From Enterococcus hulanensis (GTDB lineage: Bacteria; Bacillota; Bacilli; Lactobacillales; Enterococcaceae), in contig NZ_BJED01000018.1 in NCBI RefSeq assembly GCF_005405485.1, forward strand, positions 39,703-103,702: a DNA stretch of 64,000 nt, read 5' to 3'. The translations under genes were made by a program, and so were the position numbers. Below are positions 51,893-61,282 of the stretch, piece after piece. The first letter of the stretch is position 1. Each line of letters starts with the position of its first letter. The notes below the pieces were generated by a model. It was not told the origin of the DNA. It did not search any database and saw only the letters and a program-made list of their open reading frames with translations.

Positions 51893-53554
51893 ATGAAATC
51901 AAAACGATTTGAAGAACTAGAAAAAAGACCGGTCAATCAAGATGGTTTCGTGGATGAATGGGTAGAAGAAGGATTAATTGCGATGCAAAGTCCTAATGAC
52001 CCTAAGCCAAGTATCAAGATTGTCAACGGCGAAGTAGTTGAACTTGATGGAAAAGACAAAGCCGACTTTGATTTGATCGATTCATATATTGCTCAATACG
52101 GGATCGATTTGACTCGCACCGAAGAAGTAATGGCTATTCCTTCTAAAGAATTAGCGAATAAAATCGTTGATCCAAATATTTCAAGAGAAGAAATCGTTCA
52201 ATTAACTACGGCTGCTACACCAGGTAAATTGAATGACGTTGTTGGTTATATGAACGTAGTTGAAATGATGATGGCTGTTCAAAAAATGCGTGCACGTCGT
52301 CGCCCAACAACCCAATCTCACGTAACAAACGTCCGCGATAATCCTGTTCAGATCGCTGCCGATGCAGCTGAAGGTGCTTTACGTGGATTCGATGAACAAG
52401 AAACAACCGTTGCCGTAGCTCGTTACGCACCTTTCAATGCCGTAGCGATCATGGTAGGGTCTCAAACTGGCCGTCCAGGTGTATTGACTCAATGTTCGTT
52501 AGAAGAAGCGACAGAGCTTGACCTTGGGATGCGCGGATTTACTGCCTACGCTGAAACGATCTCTGTTTATGGAACTGAACAAGTATTTACCGATGGTGAC
52601 GACACACCTTGGTCTAAAGGATTTTTAGCTTCTTGTTATGCCTCTCGCGGATTGAAAATGCGCTTTACTTCTGGAACGGGTTCAGAGGTACAAATGGGGT
52701 ATGCAGAAGGAAAATCAATGCTTTATCTTGAAACACGTTGTATCTATTTAGCAAAAGCTGCTGGGGTTCAAGGATTGCAAAATGGTTCGATCAGTTGTAT
52801 CGGGGTACCAGGTGCGGTTCCATCAGGAATTCGAGCAATTTTAGCTGAAAACTTGATTGCAATGCTGCTTGATTTGGAAGTTGCTTCAGGAAATGACCAA
52901 ACCTTCTCACATTCTGATATTCGTAGAACTGCTCGTTTGTTGATGCAATTCTTGCCGGGAACAGATTTCATTTCATCAGGTTATTCTGCAACACCGAACT
53001 ATGACAACATGTTTGCTGGTTCAAACTTCGATGCCGATGATTTCGATGATTATAATATCATCCAACGTGACCTGCGCGTTGACGGCGGTTTACGCCCTGT
53101 GAGTGAAGAAGACGTAATCGCAGTTCGTAATAAAGCAGCGAGAGCGTTGCAAGGCCTATTTGATAAGTTAGGCTTGCCAACAATCACGGATGAAGAGGTT
53201 GAAGCGGCAACTTATGCTCGCGGATCACAAGATATGCCAGAACGCGACATGGTTCAAGATATCAAAGCGGCGCAAGAATTATTAACACAAGGAAAGACAG
53301 GCTTAGACCTTGTTAGAGGGTTATCAGAAAGCGGCTTTGAAGATGTAGCAACAAGCTTGCTCAATCTTTTGAAACAACGTGTAGCTGGAGATTTCTTACA
53401 AACGTCTTCTATCTTTGATGCAGACTGGAATGTTATCTCTGCTGTCAATGACAAGAATGATTATGCTGGACCGGGAACAGGCTACCGACTTGATGGTTCA
53501 GAGTGGGAAAAAGTAAAAGCAATCCCTAAAGCAATCAATCCGAAAGATATTTAA
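51893..53554 (+). CDS. pduC: Propanediol dehydratase large subunit (adenosylcobalamin-dependent)
   Basis: 553 residues, the catalytic TIM-barrel subunit. It converts 1,2-propanediol (and usually glycerol) to the aldehyde by a B12 radical mechanism. KRFEELEKRPVNQDGFVDEW at the start, FTSGTGSEVQMGYAEGKSMLYLE and FLPGTDFISSGYSA are highly conserved blocks. The next subunit gene follows only after a 122-bp gap that holds a repeat, which is unusual for pduCDE. Confidence 0.95.
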   Translation: MKSKRFEELEKRPVNQDGFVDEWVEEGLIAMQSPNDPKPSIKIVNGEVVELDGKDKADFDLIDSYIAQYGIDLTRTEEVMAIPSKELANKIVDPNISREEIVQLTTAATPGKLNDVVGYMNVVEMMMAVQKMRARRRPTTQSHVTNVRDNPVQIAADAAEGALRGFDEQETTVAVARYAPFNAVAIMVGSQTGRPGVLTQCSLEEATELDLGMRGFTAYAETISVYGTEQVFTDGDDTPWSKGFLASCYASRGLKMRFTSGTGSEVQMGYAEGKSMLYLETRCIYLAKAAGVQGLQNGSISCIGVPGAVPSGIRAILAENLIAMLLDLEVASGNDQTFSHSDIRRTARLLMQFLPGTDFISSGYSATPNYDNMFAGSNFDADDFDDYNIIQRDLRVDGGLRPVSEEDVIAVRNKAARALQGLFDKLGLPTITDEEVEAATYARGSQDMPERDMVQDIKAAQELLTQGKTGLDLVRGLSESGFEDVATSLLNLLKQRVAGDFLQTSSIFDADWNVISAVNDKNDYAGPGTGYRLDGSEWEKVKAIPKAINPKDI

Positions 53555-53675
53555 GGATGTCCATTCTGCTGAAAAGAAGGAATCAAAAGTTAGCAGAGTG
53601 GTATATGGCATGAACCTCAAACTTATTTTTTCTTACAGAAAAAATGAATACATTAATAGGAATTAGGAGGATTAA
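53555..53675. repeat. Intergenic repeat R1, copy b, inside pduC-pduD
   Basis: TCTGCT (53565-53570) pairs with AGCAGA (53592-53597), then GTATATGGCATGAA, and a second hairpin TTTTTTCT/AGAAAAAA (about 53626-53644), followed by ATACATTAATAGGAATTAGG, which supplies the pduD ribosome binding site. The same order of parts is seen at 63811-63900 and 17454-17594. Confidence 0.75.
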
Positions 53676-53676
53676 A

Positions 53677-54342
53677 ATGACAGAACTGAATGAAAATCTT
53701 TTGCGCTCCATTATTAAAGAAGTCTTAACTGAAATGGAAGCGAATACTGGAGATCAACCTGTTGCTTTTGAACAATCAAAGACAGAGCCTGCAGCATCGT
53801 CTGATTGGTTTAAATCTGTTGGCGTTGCCCAACCAGGAAATTCTCAGGATGAAGTAGTTATTGCGGTGGCACCGGCCTTTGCAGATTCACAAACAACCAA
53901 TATTCTTGGTGTTCCTCACAAAGAAATTCTAAAACAAGTGATTGCGGGGATTGAAGAAGAAGGCTTGAAGGCACGAGTAGTTAAAGTTTATCGTACTTCT
54001 GATGTTGCCTTTGCGGGTGTTGAAGGAGATAAATTATCTGGTTCGGGCGTTTGTGTGTCAATTCAATCAAAAGGCACGGCAATCATTCACCAAAAAGATT
54101 TGCAACCGTTATCAAACTTAGAATTATTCCCGCAAGCTCCGCTGATCACGTTGGAAACGTATCGTGCGATTGGGAAAAACGCTGCGAAATATGCCAAAGG
54201 CGAGTCACCAAGTCCAGTGCCGATGATGAACGATCAAATGGCTCGGCCGAAATATCAAGCTTTGTCAGCATTGCTCCATATTAAGGAAACGAAGCACGTA
54301 GTAATCGGAAAACCAGCAGAAGAAATTTCTGTAACTTTATAG
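53677..54342 (+). CDS. pduD: Propanediol dehydratase medium subunit
   Basis: 221 residues from the ATG at 53677, with AGGAGG eleven bases before it. Residues 5-20 ([15 protein letters not shown]) form the amphipathic encapsulation peptide, followed by a flexible linker and the B12-contacting medium-subunit domain ([25 protein letters not shown]). It holds the lower face of cobalamin together with PduC. Confidence 0.93.
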   Translation: MTELNENLLRSIIKEVLTEMEANTGDQPVAFEQSKTEPAASSDWFKSVGVAQPGNSQDEVVIAVAPAFADSQTTNILGVPHKEILKQVIAGIEEEGLKARVVKVYRTSDVAFAGVEGDKLSGSGVCVSIQSKGTAIIHQKDLQPLSNLELFPQAPLITLETYRAIGKNAAKYAKGESPSPVPMMNDQMARPKYQALSALLHIKETKHVVIGKPAEEISVTL

Positions 54343-54355
54343 TGAGGTGACTAGA

Positions 54356-54868
54356 ATGAATGAACAATCTATCGAAAGTTTGGTTCGAGGAATCTTAAAA
54401 GATATGAATAATGGTGCAAGTTCTTCCGCATCAGAAAGTCCAATAAGTTCTGGAGCAGCAACCGTTGCTGATTATCCGATCGCAAAAAATCATCCAGATT
54501 GGATCAAAACTAAAACTGGTAAGACATTAGATGATATTACTTTAGAAAATGTATTGAACGGCTCATTAACACCGGATGATTTGAAAATTACGCCGCGTAT
54601 TTTGAAGGCACAAGGAGAAATCGCAACTAGTGCAGGTAGAAAAACGATCGCTAATAACTTTGACCGCGCGTCGGAGTTAACGGCTGTTCCTGATGCACGA
54701 GTGCTGGAAATGTACAATGCGCTGCGGCCTTATCGTTCAAGCAAACAAGAGCTGTTGGATATCGCGAGCGAGTTGGAAACGAAATATGATGCGAAAATCA
54801 GTGCGGCGTATATTCGTGAAGCGGCTGCGCATTATGAAAAACGGAAAAAACTTAAAGGTGATAACTAA
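54356..54868 (+). CDS. pduE: Propanediol dehydratase small subunit
   Basis: 170 residues from the ATG at 54356 (GAGGTG upstream). An encapsulation-like helix (SIESLVRGILKDM) is followed by a Ser/Ala-rich linker (about 19-38) and the conserved small-subunit core (YPIAKNHPDWIKTKTGKTL, RILKAQGEIATSAGR, LRPYRSSKQELL). It completes the dehydratase heterotrimer. Confidence 0.93.
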   Translation: MNEQSIESLVRGILKDMNNGASSSASESPISSGAATVADYPIAKNHPDWIKTKTGKTLDDITLENVLNGSLTPDDLKITPRILKAQGEIATSAGRKTIANNFDRASELTAVPDARVLEMYNALRPYRSSKQELLDIASELETKYDAKISAAYIREAAAHYEKRKKLKGDN

Positions 54869-54903
54869 TTTCTAGTTCGGAAATTCAGGAAGAGGAGCAA
54901 TGA

Positions 54904-56742
54904 ATGATGAAACGTGTAATTGGGATTGATATTGGAAATTCCTCAACTGAAGTTGCTTTGGTTGAAATTGATGACCATCAGCATGTCCGATTCCTAGAAT
55001 CAGCAATTGCGGATACGACCGGAATAAAAGGAACGAAGAAAAATCTATTTGGTATCTACAAGGCGATCAACGAGGCTTGTTCTAAGAATCGATTAAAGGT
55101 CGAAGAAATTGATTTGATTCGAATCAATGAGGCCACGCCTGTTATCGGCGATGTTGCCATGGAGACTATAACCGAAACGATCATCACTGAGTCTACAATG
55201 ATCGGTCATAATCCAAAAACGCCAGGCGGCTTAGGATTGGGTGTAGGAACCACGCTTCGCTTTGCTGAGCTTGAAAAGATTGGCAAGAAGGATACTCCTT
55301 ATATTTTGATCATTGAGAAGTCTTTTGATTTTGATGATGTCGCACAGCAGATCAATCATTTTGTAGCAAATGGTTATCTCATCACTGCTGCGATCATGCA
55401 ATCAGATGATGGGGTATTGGTAAACAATCGCTTAACCAAAAAAATACCGATCGTTGATGAGGTTTCTTATATCGATAAGGTTCCCGTCAATATGCTGGCA
55501 GCAGTCGAAGTTGCTGAAACAGGCCGCGGTGTATCGCAGTTATCCAATCCATATGGGATCGCAACGGTTTTTGAACTTGATTCTGAGGCAACTAAGAACA
55601 TTGTTCCAGTTGCCCGAGCGCTAATTGGCAATCGCTCTGCGGTTGTGATTAAAACACCCAAAGGCGATGTCAAAGCGCGAACGATACCGGCTGGAAAAAT
55701 CGAGATTACTGGCGGCAATCGCCGGAGTACAGTTGGTATTTCGGCAGGTGCTGAGAAAATTATGGAAGCTGTTTCGGCCTTTGAAGTGATCGACAACGTA
55801 ACCGGAGAATCGGGCACGAATGTTGGCGGCATGTTGGAAAAGGTTCGCTTAACGATGGCGGAGCTGACGGATCGTCCAGTCAATCAAATCTTCATCCAAG
55901 ATTTATTAGCGGTGGATACCTTTGTACCGATCAGTGTCAAAGGCGGATTAGCCGGTGAATTCTCGATGGAGCAGGCGGTTGGGATAGCCTCGATGGTCAA
56001 ATCTGATCATTTGCAGATGTCGAAAATCGCCGATGAAATCCAACAAGATCTAGGGATCAAAGTTGAGATCGGCGGCGCGGAGGCAGAAGCCGCGATATTA
56101 GGGGCGTTAACAACGCCGGGAACTTCTGCACCGTTAGCTATTTTAGATTTAGGTGCGGGTTCGACAGATGCCTCTATTATCAAAAAAGATGAGAAAATCG
56201 TTGCTACACATTTGGCTGGTGCAGGAGACATGGTTACAATGCTGATTCAATCAGAGCTGGGCTTGGAGGATGTTTATTTAGCCGAAGATATTAAGAAATA
56301 CCCATTAGCTAAAGTGGAAAATATTTTTTATATCCGGCATGAAGACGGCTCGGTCCAATTTTTTGATGAACCTTTAGATCCCGCGTTATTTGCCAAAGTG
56401 GTGGTGGTTACTCCGGATGGTTATGTACCGATCCCAGGGGATGATTCCATTGAAAAAATTCGCTTGATTCGGCAAACTGCGAAGGAACGTGTTTTTGTAA
56501 CAAACGCCTTGCGAGCCTTGCGACGTGTCAGTCCGACTGGAAGTATTCGAGATATTCCATTTGTTGTAATCGTTGGTGGCTCTGCGCTAGACTTTGAAAT
56601 TCCGCAGATTGTAACCAATGCGCTGTCTCATTACGGCTTGGTAGCAGGCCGCGGGAATATTCGGCAAATCGAAGGACCGCGAAACGCTGTAGCGACTGGC
56701 TTGATCCTTTCCTATTTGAGGGAGGGATTCGATGGAGTTTGA
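54904..56742 (+). CDS. pduG: Diol dehydratase reactivase large subunit
   Basis: 612 residues, actin-like ATPase fold. IGIDIGNSSTEVAL is the first phosphate loop, LAILDLGAGSTDASII the second, and VVIVGGSALDFEIPQ the adenosine loop. It swaps damaged cobalamin out of the dehydratase in an ATP-dependent way, with PduH. Two adjacent ATG codons follow GAGGAG; either could be used. Overlaps pduH by 11 bp. Confidence 0.94.
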   Translation: MMKRVIGIDIGNSSTEVALVEIDDHQHVRFLESAIADTTGIKGTKKNLFGIYKAINEACSKNRLKVEEIDLIRINEATPVIGDVAMETITETIITESTMIGHNPKTPGGLGLGVGTTLRFAELEKIGKKDTPYILIIEKSFDFDDVAQQINHFVANGYLITAAIMQSDDGVLVNNRLTKKIPIVDEVSYIDKVPVNMLAAVEVAETGRGVSQLSNPYGIATVFELDSEATKNIVPVARALIGNRSAVVIKTPKGDVKARTIPAGKIEITGGNRRSTVGISAGAEKIMEAVSAFEVIDNVTGESGTNVGGMLEKVRLTMAELTDRPVNQIFIQDLLAVDTFVPISVKGGLAGEFSMEQAVGIASMVKSDHLQMSKIADEIQQDLGIKVEIGGAEAEAAILGALTTPGTSAPLAILDLGAGSTDASIIKKDEKIVATHLAGAGDMVTMLIQSELGLEDVYLAEDIKKYPLAKVENIFYIRHEDGSVQFFDEPLDPALFAKVVVVTPDGYVPIPGDDSIEKIRLIRQTAKERVFVTNALRALRRVSPTGSIRDIPFVVIVGGSALDFEIPQIVTNALSHYGLVAGRGNIRQIEGPRNAVATGLILSYLREGFDGV

Positions 56743-57109
56743 TCTAAATGTTCGACCAATGGTACTGATCTATATTTCTAAAAATGCTGTGGTAGATGAT
56801 ATTCAGTACATCCTTTACGGTTTGGAAGAGGAAAAAATTCCTTTTTCAATAGAGCAAAGGGATTTTACAAATGCGATAGCAGCCGCATATGTTGCGTCCA
56901 ATACTTCTTCGCTCAATGTCGGAATCGGGTATGTAAATAATGAAGCAGCCCTTCATTATAAAAATTTGGCACCAGAAACTCCTTATCAATCGATTCAACG
57001 AGTTGTAACTTGTCCGCCGGCGATTTTAAAAAATTTCGGCGGGAATGCGGCACGTTTGGTAAAGGGCGTGCCATTCAAATCAATTGATCCTACGGAGGTG
57101 AAACTATGA
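56732..57109 (+). CDS. pduH: Diol dehydratase reactivase small subunit
   Basis: 125 residues. Beta-subunit-like fold with GLEEEKIPFSIEQRD and VGIGYVNNEAALHY, which mimics the dehydratase medium subunit and displaces it during reactivation. Starts inside pduG after GAGGGA. Overlaps pduK by 4 bp (ATGA). Confidence 0.92.
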   Translation: MEFDLNVRPMVLIYISKNAVVDDIQYILYGLEEEKIPFSIEQRDFTNAIAAAYVASNTSSLNVGIGYVNNEAALHYKNLAPETPYQSIQRVVTCPPAILKNFGGNAARLVKGVPFKSIDPTEVKL

Positions 57110-57657
57110 ATCAAGCAATTGGCTTAGTGGAAGTAAAAGGGTTAGCTAGTGCCATCGAAGTATCGGATACGATGGTCAAGGTGGCCAACGTTGAACTCTT
57201 AGGTGTTGAAAAAGCGAAAGGCTTCGGCTGGATGACCGTTAAGGTTGCTGGTGATGTCGGTGCTGTAAAGGCAGCGGTAGACGCTGGTAAAGCTAAAGCA
57301 GTAGCGAACAACGTTTATCTATCTGCACTGGTTATTCCTCGCCCAGCCAATAATTTAGAAAAAATATTTTTTATGAAGAAACAAAAGCAATTGGAATTAT
57401 CTGCTGAAAGCTCAGAAAAAACACCAGGGATGAGTGACCCACAACCGTCTGTGCAAGTTGAGGAAGAAGCGACACCAGTTGAAAAGCCAGTGATCGACGA
57501 ACCAATCAAAGACGACAGCAGTAAAAATGAAGCAATAAAAGAAGAGCCGACTAACGAAGCTCCGGTTAAAGAAAAACCGGCCAAAGAGGAATCTAAAAAG
57601 AAAAAAAATCCACCAAAGGGTTCAAGGAAAGCTTCAGAGTCAAAAAAGAAGAAGTAA
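57106..57657 (+). CDS. pduK: BMC shell protein PduK with long charged tail
   Basis: 183 residues. A BMC domain (about 1-88: [43 protein letters not shown]) is followed by about 95 residues without predicted order, very rich in Glu, Lys, Pro and Ser, ending in a run of lysines. Salmonella PduK also has a C-terminal extension, but that one carries a cysteine motif. No cysteine is present here. Confidence 0.88.
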   Translation: MNQAIGLVEVKGLASAIEVSDTMVKVANVELLGVEKAKGFGWMTVKVAGDVGAVKAAVDAGKAKAVANNVYLSALVIPRPANNLEKIFFMKKQKQLELSAESSEKTPGMSDPQPSVQVEEEATPVEKPVIDEPIKDDSSKNEAIKEEPTNEAPVKEKPAKEESKKKKNPPKGSRKASESKKKK

Positions 57658-57684
57658 TCATAGACGGTAATAGGAGGAATAGAC

Positions 57685-57969
57685 ATGAATGATGCATTAG
57701 GAATGATTGAAACAAAAGGGCTCGTTGGTGCTGTGGAAGCAGCCGATGCGATGGTCAAAGCAGCGAATGTCACACTAGTTGGAACTGAAAAAATTGGTTC
57801 AGGACTAGTTACGGTTATGGTTCGCGGCGATGTTGGTGCAGTCAAAGCAGCAGTAGATGCAGGAAGTGCGGCTGCTGAAAAAGTGGGAGAAGTGGTTTCC
57901 GTTCACGTAATCCCAAGACCACATCACGATGTTGACGAAATTTTAGTACCCAAAGTAGGCAATGAATAA
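57685..57969 (+). CDS. pduJ: BMC shell protein PduJ
   Basis: 94 residues, single BMC domain almost identical to PduA over its first 75 residues ([35 protein letters not shown]). Major shell tile. AGGAGG precedes the ATG. Its stop overlaps pduL by 8 bp. Confidence 0.95.
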   Translation: MNDALGMIETKGLVGAVEAADAMVKAANVTLVGTEKIGSGLVTVMVRGDVGAVKAAVDAGSAAAEKVGEVVSVHVIPRPHHDVDEILVPKVGNE

Positions 57970-58594
57970 TTACAGCATTGAGGAAATTAGAAAAATTGTT
58001 CGTGAAGTGTTATTGGAGATGCAGGCAGAAACATTTCCAATCGGCATCTCTAACCGACACATACATTTAACGGAAGAACATTTTAATATTCTATTTCCAA
58101 ATGAATCGATCGAACCCTTGAAGCCTTTGAAGCAGCCGGGAGAATTTGCCTCAAAGCAGACGGTGAGCTTAGTTGGGCCAAAAGGTGAGATCAAAAAGGT
58201 GCGTATTTTAGGCCCGCTGCGGAAGCATTCGCAAGTGGAGATTTCAAAAACCGACGCACGGAATTTAGGTGTGCAGCCGCCGATCCGTTTATCCGGTCAT
58301 TTAGCTGATGCTGTCGAAATCATGATTCGCAGTGAGGCGGCAGAGTTGACGATTCCCGCGGCGATCGTGGCAAAACGCCATATCCATTTGAACTATCAGG
58401 ACATGGAGCGTTTGAATTTAAAAGAAGGTCAAGTTGTTTCGGTAGAAATTTTCGAAGGTACGCGGCGCTGTATTTTTCATGATGTTGAATTGCGTCCCGG
58501 AAAGAATTTCGTTTTAGAAATGCATGTGGATACAGATGAAGCGAATGGTGCAGATATTCAGCCAAATACACGAGGACGGATTATCAGAGAATAG
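57962..58594 (+). CDS. pduL: Phosphate propanoyltransferase PduL
   Basis: 210 residues. It converts propionyl-CoA to propionyl-phosphate and regenerates CoA inside the compartment. The N-terminal encapsulation helix is [17 protein letters not shown]. The two PduL halves each carry a zinc-binding RHIHL ([12 protein letters not shown], about 26-37, and [11 protein letters not shown], about 138). Overlaps pduJ by 8 bp. Confidence 0.94.
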   Translation: MNNYSIEEIRKIVREVLLEMQAETFPIGISNRHIHLTEEHFNILFPNESIEPLKPLKQPGEFASKQTVSLVGPKGEIKKVRILGPLRKHSQVEISKTDARNLGVQPPIRLSGHLADAVEIMIRSEAAELTIPAAIVAKRHIHLNYQDMERLNLKEGQVVSVEIFEGTRRCIFHDVELRPGKNFVLEMHVDTDEANGADIQPNTRGRIIRE

Positions 58595-58609
58595 TCCAAA
58601 GGAGGAAGT

Positions 58610-59449
58610 ATGGAATCAATCGAAAAAGCCAATCAATTATTAACATCTTTTCATGAACTTGTGAACACAAAGCAAGCACAGGAATTTAATCCTGAAGATG
58701 GCTATAAAGTTGGGGTCGATTTGGGTACTTCCTCTATTGTATTGGTTGTTTTAGATGGGAAAAATCGACCAATCTTTGGTGCTTTTGAGTATGCGGATGT
58801 GATTCGCGATGGACTGGTCGTTGATTATCAACAATCCGTTCAAATCGTTAATCGTTTGCGTGCTGAAGCAGAAGAGGCGCTGGGTTTTCCTCTAAAGGCT
58901 GCATCAGGAGCTATTCCACCGGGAACGGTTGGAAACAATAAACGAGTGGTGGCGAATGTCATCGAAAGTGCGAATATGTTGGCAGATCAACTAGTCGATG
59001 AACCAACAGCAGCCGCTTTAGTTCTGGATGTAGACGAAGGAGCTGTCGTGGATGTTGGCGGCGGAACGACTGGTATCAGTATTTTTGAGAAGGGTCAGCC
59101 GATCATTGTCGAAGATGAACCTACCGGCGGAACGCATATGACATTAGTGATTGCCGGAAATAATAAAATTTCCATCGAAGAAGCTGAACAAATCAAACGA
59201 GATCCAGCACGTGATCGAGAGAATTTTATTATTTGTCGTCCAGTGATTCAACGAATGGCAAACATTACCGCCAATGTATTGAAAAAGCATCCAGCGGATC
59301 CTATCTATGTGGTTGGCGGCGCTTCGTATCTCACTGAATTTGAAAAAGAATTCTCCAATTATTTGGAGCAAAAGGTTTATAAACCAAAATATCCTCAATT
59401 TGTAACGCCAATTGGAATCGCGATGTCTTCCATTCCAATCATTGACTGA
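58610..59449 (+). CDS. eutJ: EutJ-like Hsp70-fold protein
   Basis: 279 residues. Actin/Hsp70-type ATPase with phosphate loops VGVDLGTSSIVLVVLD and VVDVGGGTTGISIF, and IYVVGGASYLTEFEKEF near the end. It lacks the Hsp70 substrate domain. EutJ is a presumed chaperone of microcompartments; its place between pduL and pduM is the same as in Listeria pdu clusters. Confidence 0.88.
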   Translation: MESIEKANQLLTSFHELVNTKQAQEFNPEDGYKVGVDLGTSSIVLVVLDGKNRPIFGAFEYADVIRDGLVVDYQQSVQIVNRLRAEAEEALGFPLKAASGAIPPGTVGNNKRVVANVIESANMLADQLVDEPTAAALVLDVDEGAVVDVGGGTTGISIFEKGQPIIVEDEPTGGTHMTLVIAGNNKISIEEAEQIKRDPARDRENFIICRPVIQRMANITANVLKKHPADPIYVVGGASYLTEFEKEFSNYLEQKVYKPKYPQFVTPIGIAMSSIPIID

Positions 59450-59519
59450 TCGTGTGGATGGGCAACAGTGTTCCAATTGAATAGTAACTATATCTGCAAT
59501 AAGAATTGGGAGTAAGAAT

Positions 59520-60014
59520 ATGGACGAGTTAGTTGAGCGTATTATTTCAATCATCAATCAGCGTGAACAAAATACCTTATTTCTTTCTTGTCATACGCCT
59601 TCCCATATTAATCAAGGAATTAGAGGTTTTTTATACAATAAGCATATTCATTTGACCGAGGTAGATATCCTATTTTTAGAGCGGTTCATAAAAAAAGACG
59701 ATCAAGACCCTTTAGTGAAATGGCTGTATCAAAGCTATGACTATGATTGTTGTCTGACCTTTGAACTGGCTTTTTCAAACACGGATTTGATTCCAAATGA
59801 ATTATTCAACGAGTGCAGTGTGAAATTGCTTAACAATCAAGGAAAACAATATTTCCGATTTTCTAACAAAGTCATCACTTACCAGCAAATAGCTATGCTG
59901 ACGCAGGAGGATATTTTATTACTGGCCTCTAAGCAATTAGTTACGGACTTGGCAAGAGAGCGCTTAAAGGAAAAGAAAGTCATTGTTGTAGAAAGGAGTT
60001 CAACCCTATGCTGA
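59520..60014 (+). CDS. pduM: Microcompartment protein PduM
   Basis: 164 residues. NKHIHLTEVDILFL and a C-terminal LTQEDILLLASKQLVTDLARERLKEKKV match the small PduM family, whose Salmonella member is needed for proper compartment assembly. No catalytic motif is visible. The position before pduN supports the call. Overlaps pduN by 7 bp. Confidence 0.8.
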   Translation: MDELVERIISIINQREQNTLFLSCHTPSHINQGIRGFLYNKHIHLTEVDILFLERFIKKDDQDPLVKWLYQSYDYDCCLTFELAFSNTDLIPNELFNECSVKLLNNQGKQYFRFSNKVITYQQIAMLTQEDILLLASKQLVTDLARERLKEKKVIVVERSSTLC

Positions 60015-60271
60015 TGGCAAAAGTAGTTGGGAGTGTAGTTTCGACCCAGAAGGATGAATCATTAGTAGGAAAGAAATTAATGATCATTCAACCGATTAAC
60101 TCTGAGCAACAGGATATTCGCTTCCAACAGGTGGCGGCGGATACAGTAGGGGCTGGTATTGGGGATTACGTCTTATTGACTAGTGGTTCTTCTGCCAGAA
60201 AACTGTTTTCGACTTCTTCAGATGCTGTTGATTATGCAATCGTTGGAATTATTGACACGTTTGATTTTTAG
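60008..60271 (+). CDS. pduN: BMC vertex protein PduN (EutN/CcmL)
   Basis: 87 residues. AKVVGSVVSTQKDESLVGKKLMIIQPI and GAGIGDYVLLTSGSSAR are EutN/CcmL blocks; the pentamer caps shell vertices. AAAGGAG is ten bases before the ATG at 60008; a second in-frame ATG is two codons on. Confidence 0.93.
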   Translation: MLMAKVVGSVVSTQKDESLVGKKLMIIQPINSEQQDIRFQQVAADTVGAGIGDYVLLTSGSSARKLFSTSSDAVDYAIVGIIDTFDF

Positions 60272-60288
60272 GGAGCTGAGGAAAGTAT

Positions 60289-61281
60289 ATGGCGATTTAT
60301 ACGAAAACGGGAGATAAAGGAACAACGAGCCTTTTTGATGGAACAAGGGTAAAAAAATCAGATCTGCGAGTCGATACTTACGGGACATTTGATGAATGTT
60401 GCGCACAAGTCAGTGTCGCTCAGAAGCTAGCTAAGGATTCAGAAACGATTCAGCATTTGGAATGGGTTCAGCAAAAGCTGTTCCGATTGAATGCAGAAAT
60501 TGCGACGGAAAAGGATCTCACCAAGCTGGAGGCAAAGAGCACATTGATTGCATCAAGCGATATTCAGCAAATGGAAGAATGGATCGATCAATACACCAAA
60601 CGCTTGCCTGAATTGCATAGTTTCATTTTACCGGGTCAGACGCTCTCAGCAGCTCAACTGCATGTGGCGCGAGCTATTTGTCGGCGAGGGGAGCGGCTGC
60701 TGACAGCTTTATCGGAAACAGCAGAGGTACGAGAAGACGTGCGAAAATTTGTTAATCGGTTATCCGATTGTCTGTATATTTTTGCGCGGATGGAGGACCA
60801 AGCTGAAACCGAAAAAAAGCTGGTGGATGAGATTTTACAGCGTTACCTTGAACAAAGCGGCACTCAAATGCCAAGCAGCCGATTGATCAAGCATCATAAA
60901 ATCTTTCAAGCCTGTGAAGAACAGGCAGAGATGATGGGTGTTCCTGTTTCAATGGCTTTGGTTGATGAAACAGGCAGCCTAGTAAGTTTTTATCGAATGT
61001 CAGGCGCTCTGCTAGTCAGTGAGGCTTTGGCTCAGAAAAAGGCCTATTCGGCTGTCGCGATGAAAGCCAATACTCATGAATTGAAGGAGCTGATTCAACC
61101 AGCTGGCGATCTTTATCAATTAGAGACTCTAACTGATGGACAGGTCGTTACTTTTGGCGGCGGCTTTGTGATCAAAGATTCGATGGGTGAAATTATCGGC
61201 GGATTAGGTATCAGCGGCGGTGCAGTTGAAGAAGATATGGCGATCGCTCAAAAAGGTTTAGAGAAGTTGAAGGAGATTTGA
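60289..61281 (+). CDS. pduO: Corrinoid adenosyltransferase PduO with HbpS-like C-terminal domain
   Basis: 330 residues. The N-terminal PduO-type domain (about 1-185) begins YTKTGDKGTTSLFDGTRVKKSD, the ATP-binding loop, and has RAICRRGERLL and NRLSDCLYIFAR. It transfers adenosyl to cob(I)alamin, making the dehydratase cofactor. The C-terminal GlcG/HbpS-like domain (about 200-330) has SMALVDETGSLVSFYRM and may bind heme or corrinoid. Confidence 0.94.
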   Translation: MAIYTKTGDKGTTSLFDGTRVKKSDLRVDTYGTFDECCAQVSVAQKLAKDSETIQHLEWVQQKLFRLNAEIATEKDLTKLEAKSTLIASSDIQQMEEWIDQYTKRLPELHSFILPGQTLSAAQLHVARAICRRGERLLTALSETAEVREDVRKFVNRLSDCLYIFARMEDQAETEKKLVDEILQRYLEQSGTQMPSSRLIKHHKIFQACEEQAEMMGVPVSMALVDETGSLVSFYRMSGALLVSEALAQKKAYSAVAMKANTHELKELIQPAGDLYQLETLTDGQVVTFGGGFVIKDSMGEIIGGLGISGGAVEEDMAIAQKGLEKLKEI

Positions 61282-61282
61282 T

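Noticed and set aside
57315..57845. Minus-strand 176-codon open frame across pduK and pduJ
   Set aside because: It is the reverse reading of Ala/Val/Lys-rich BMC genes, with low-complexity Phe/Ser-rich translation and no ribosome binding site.
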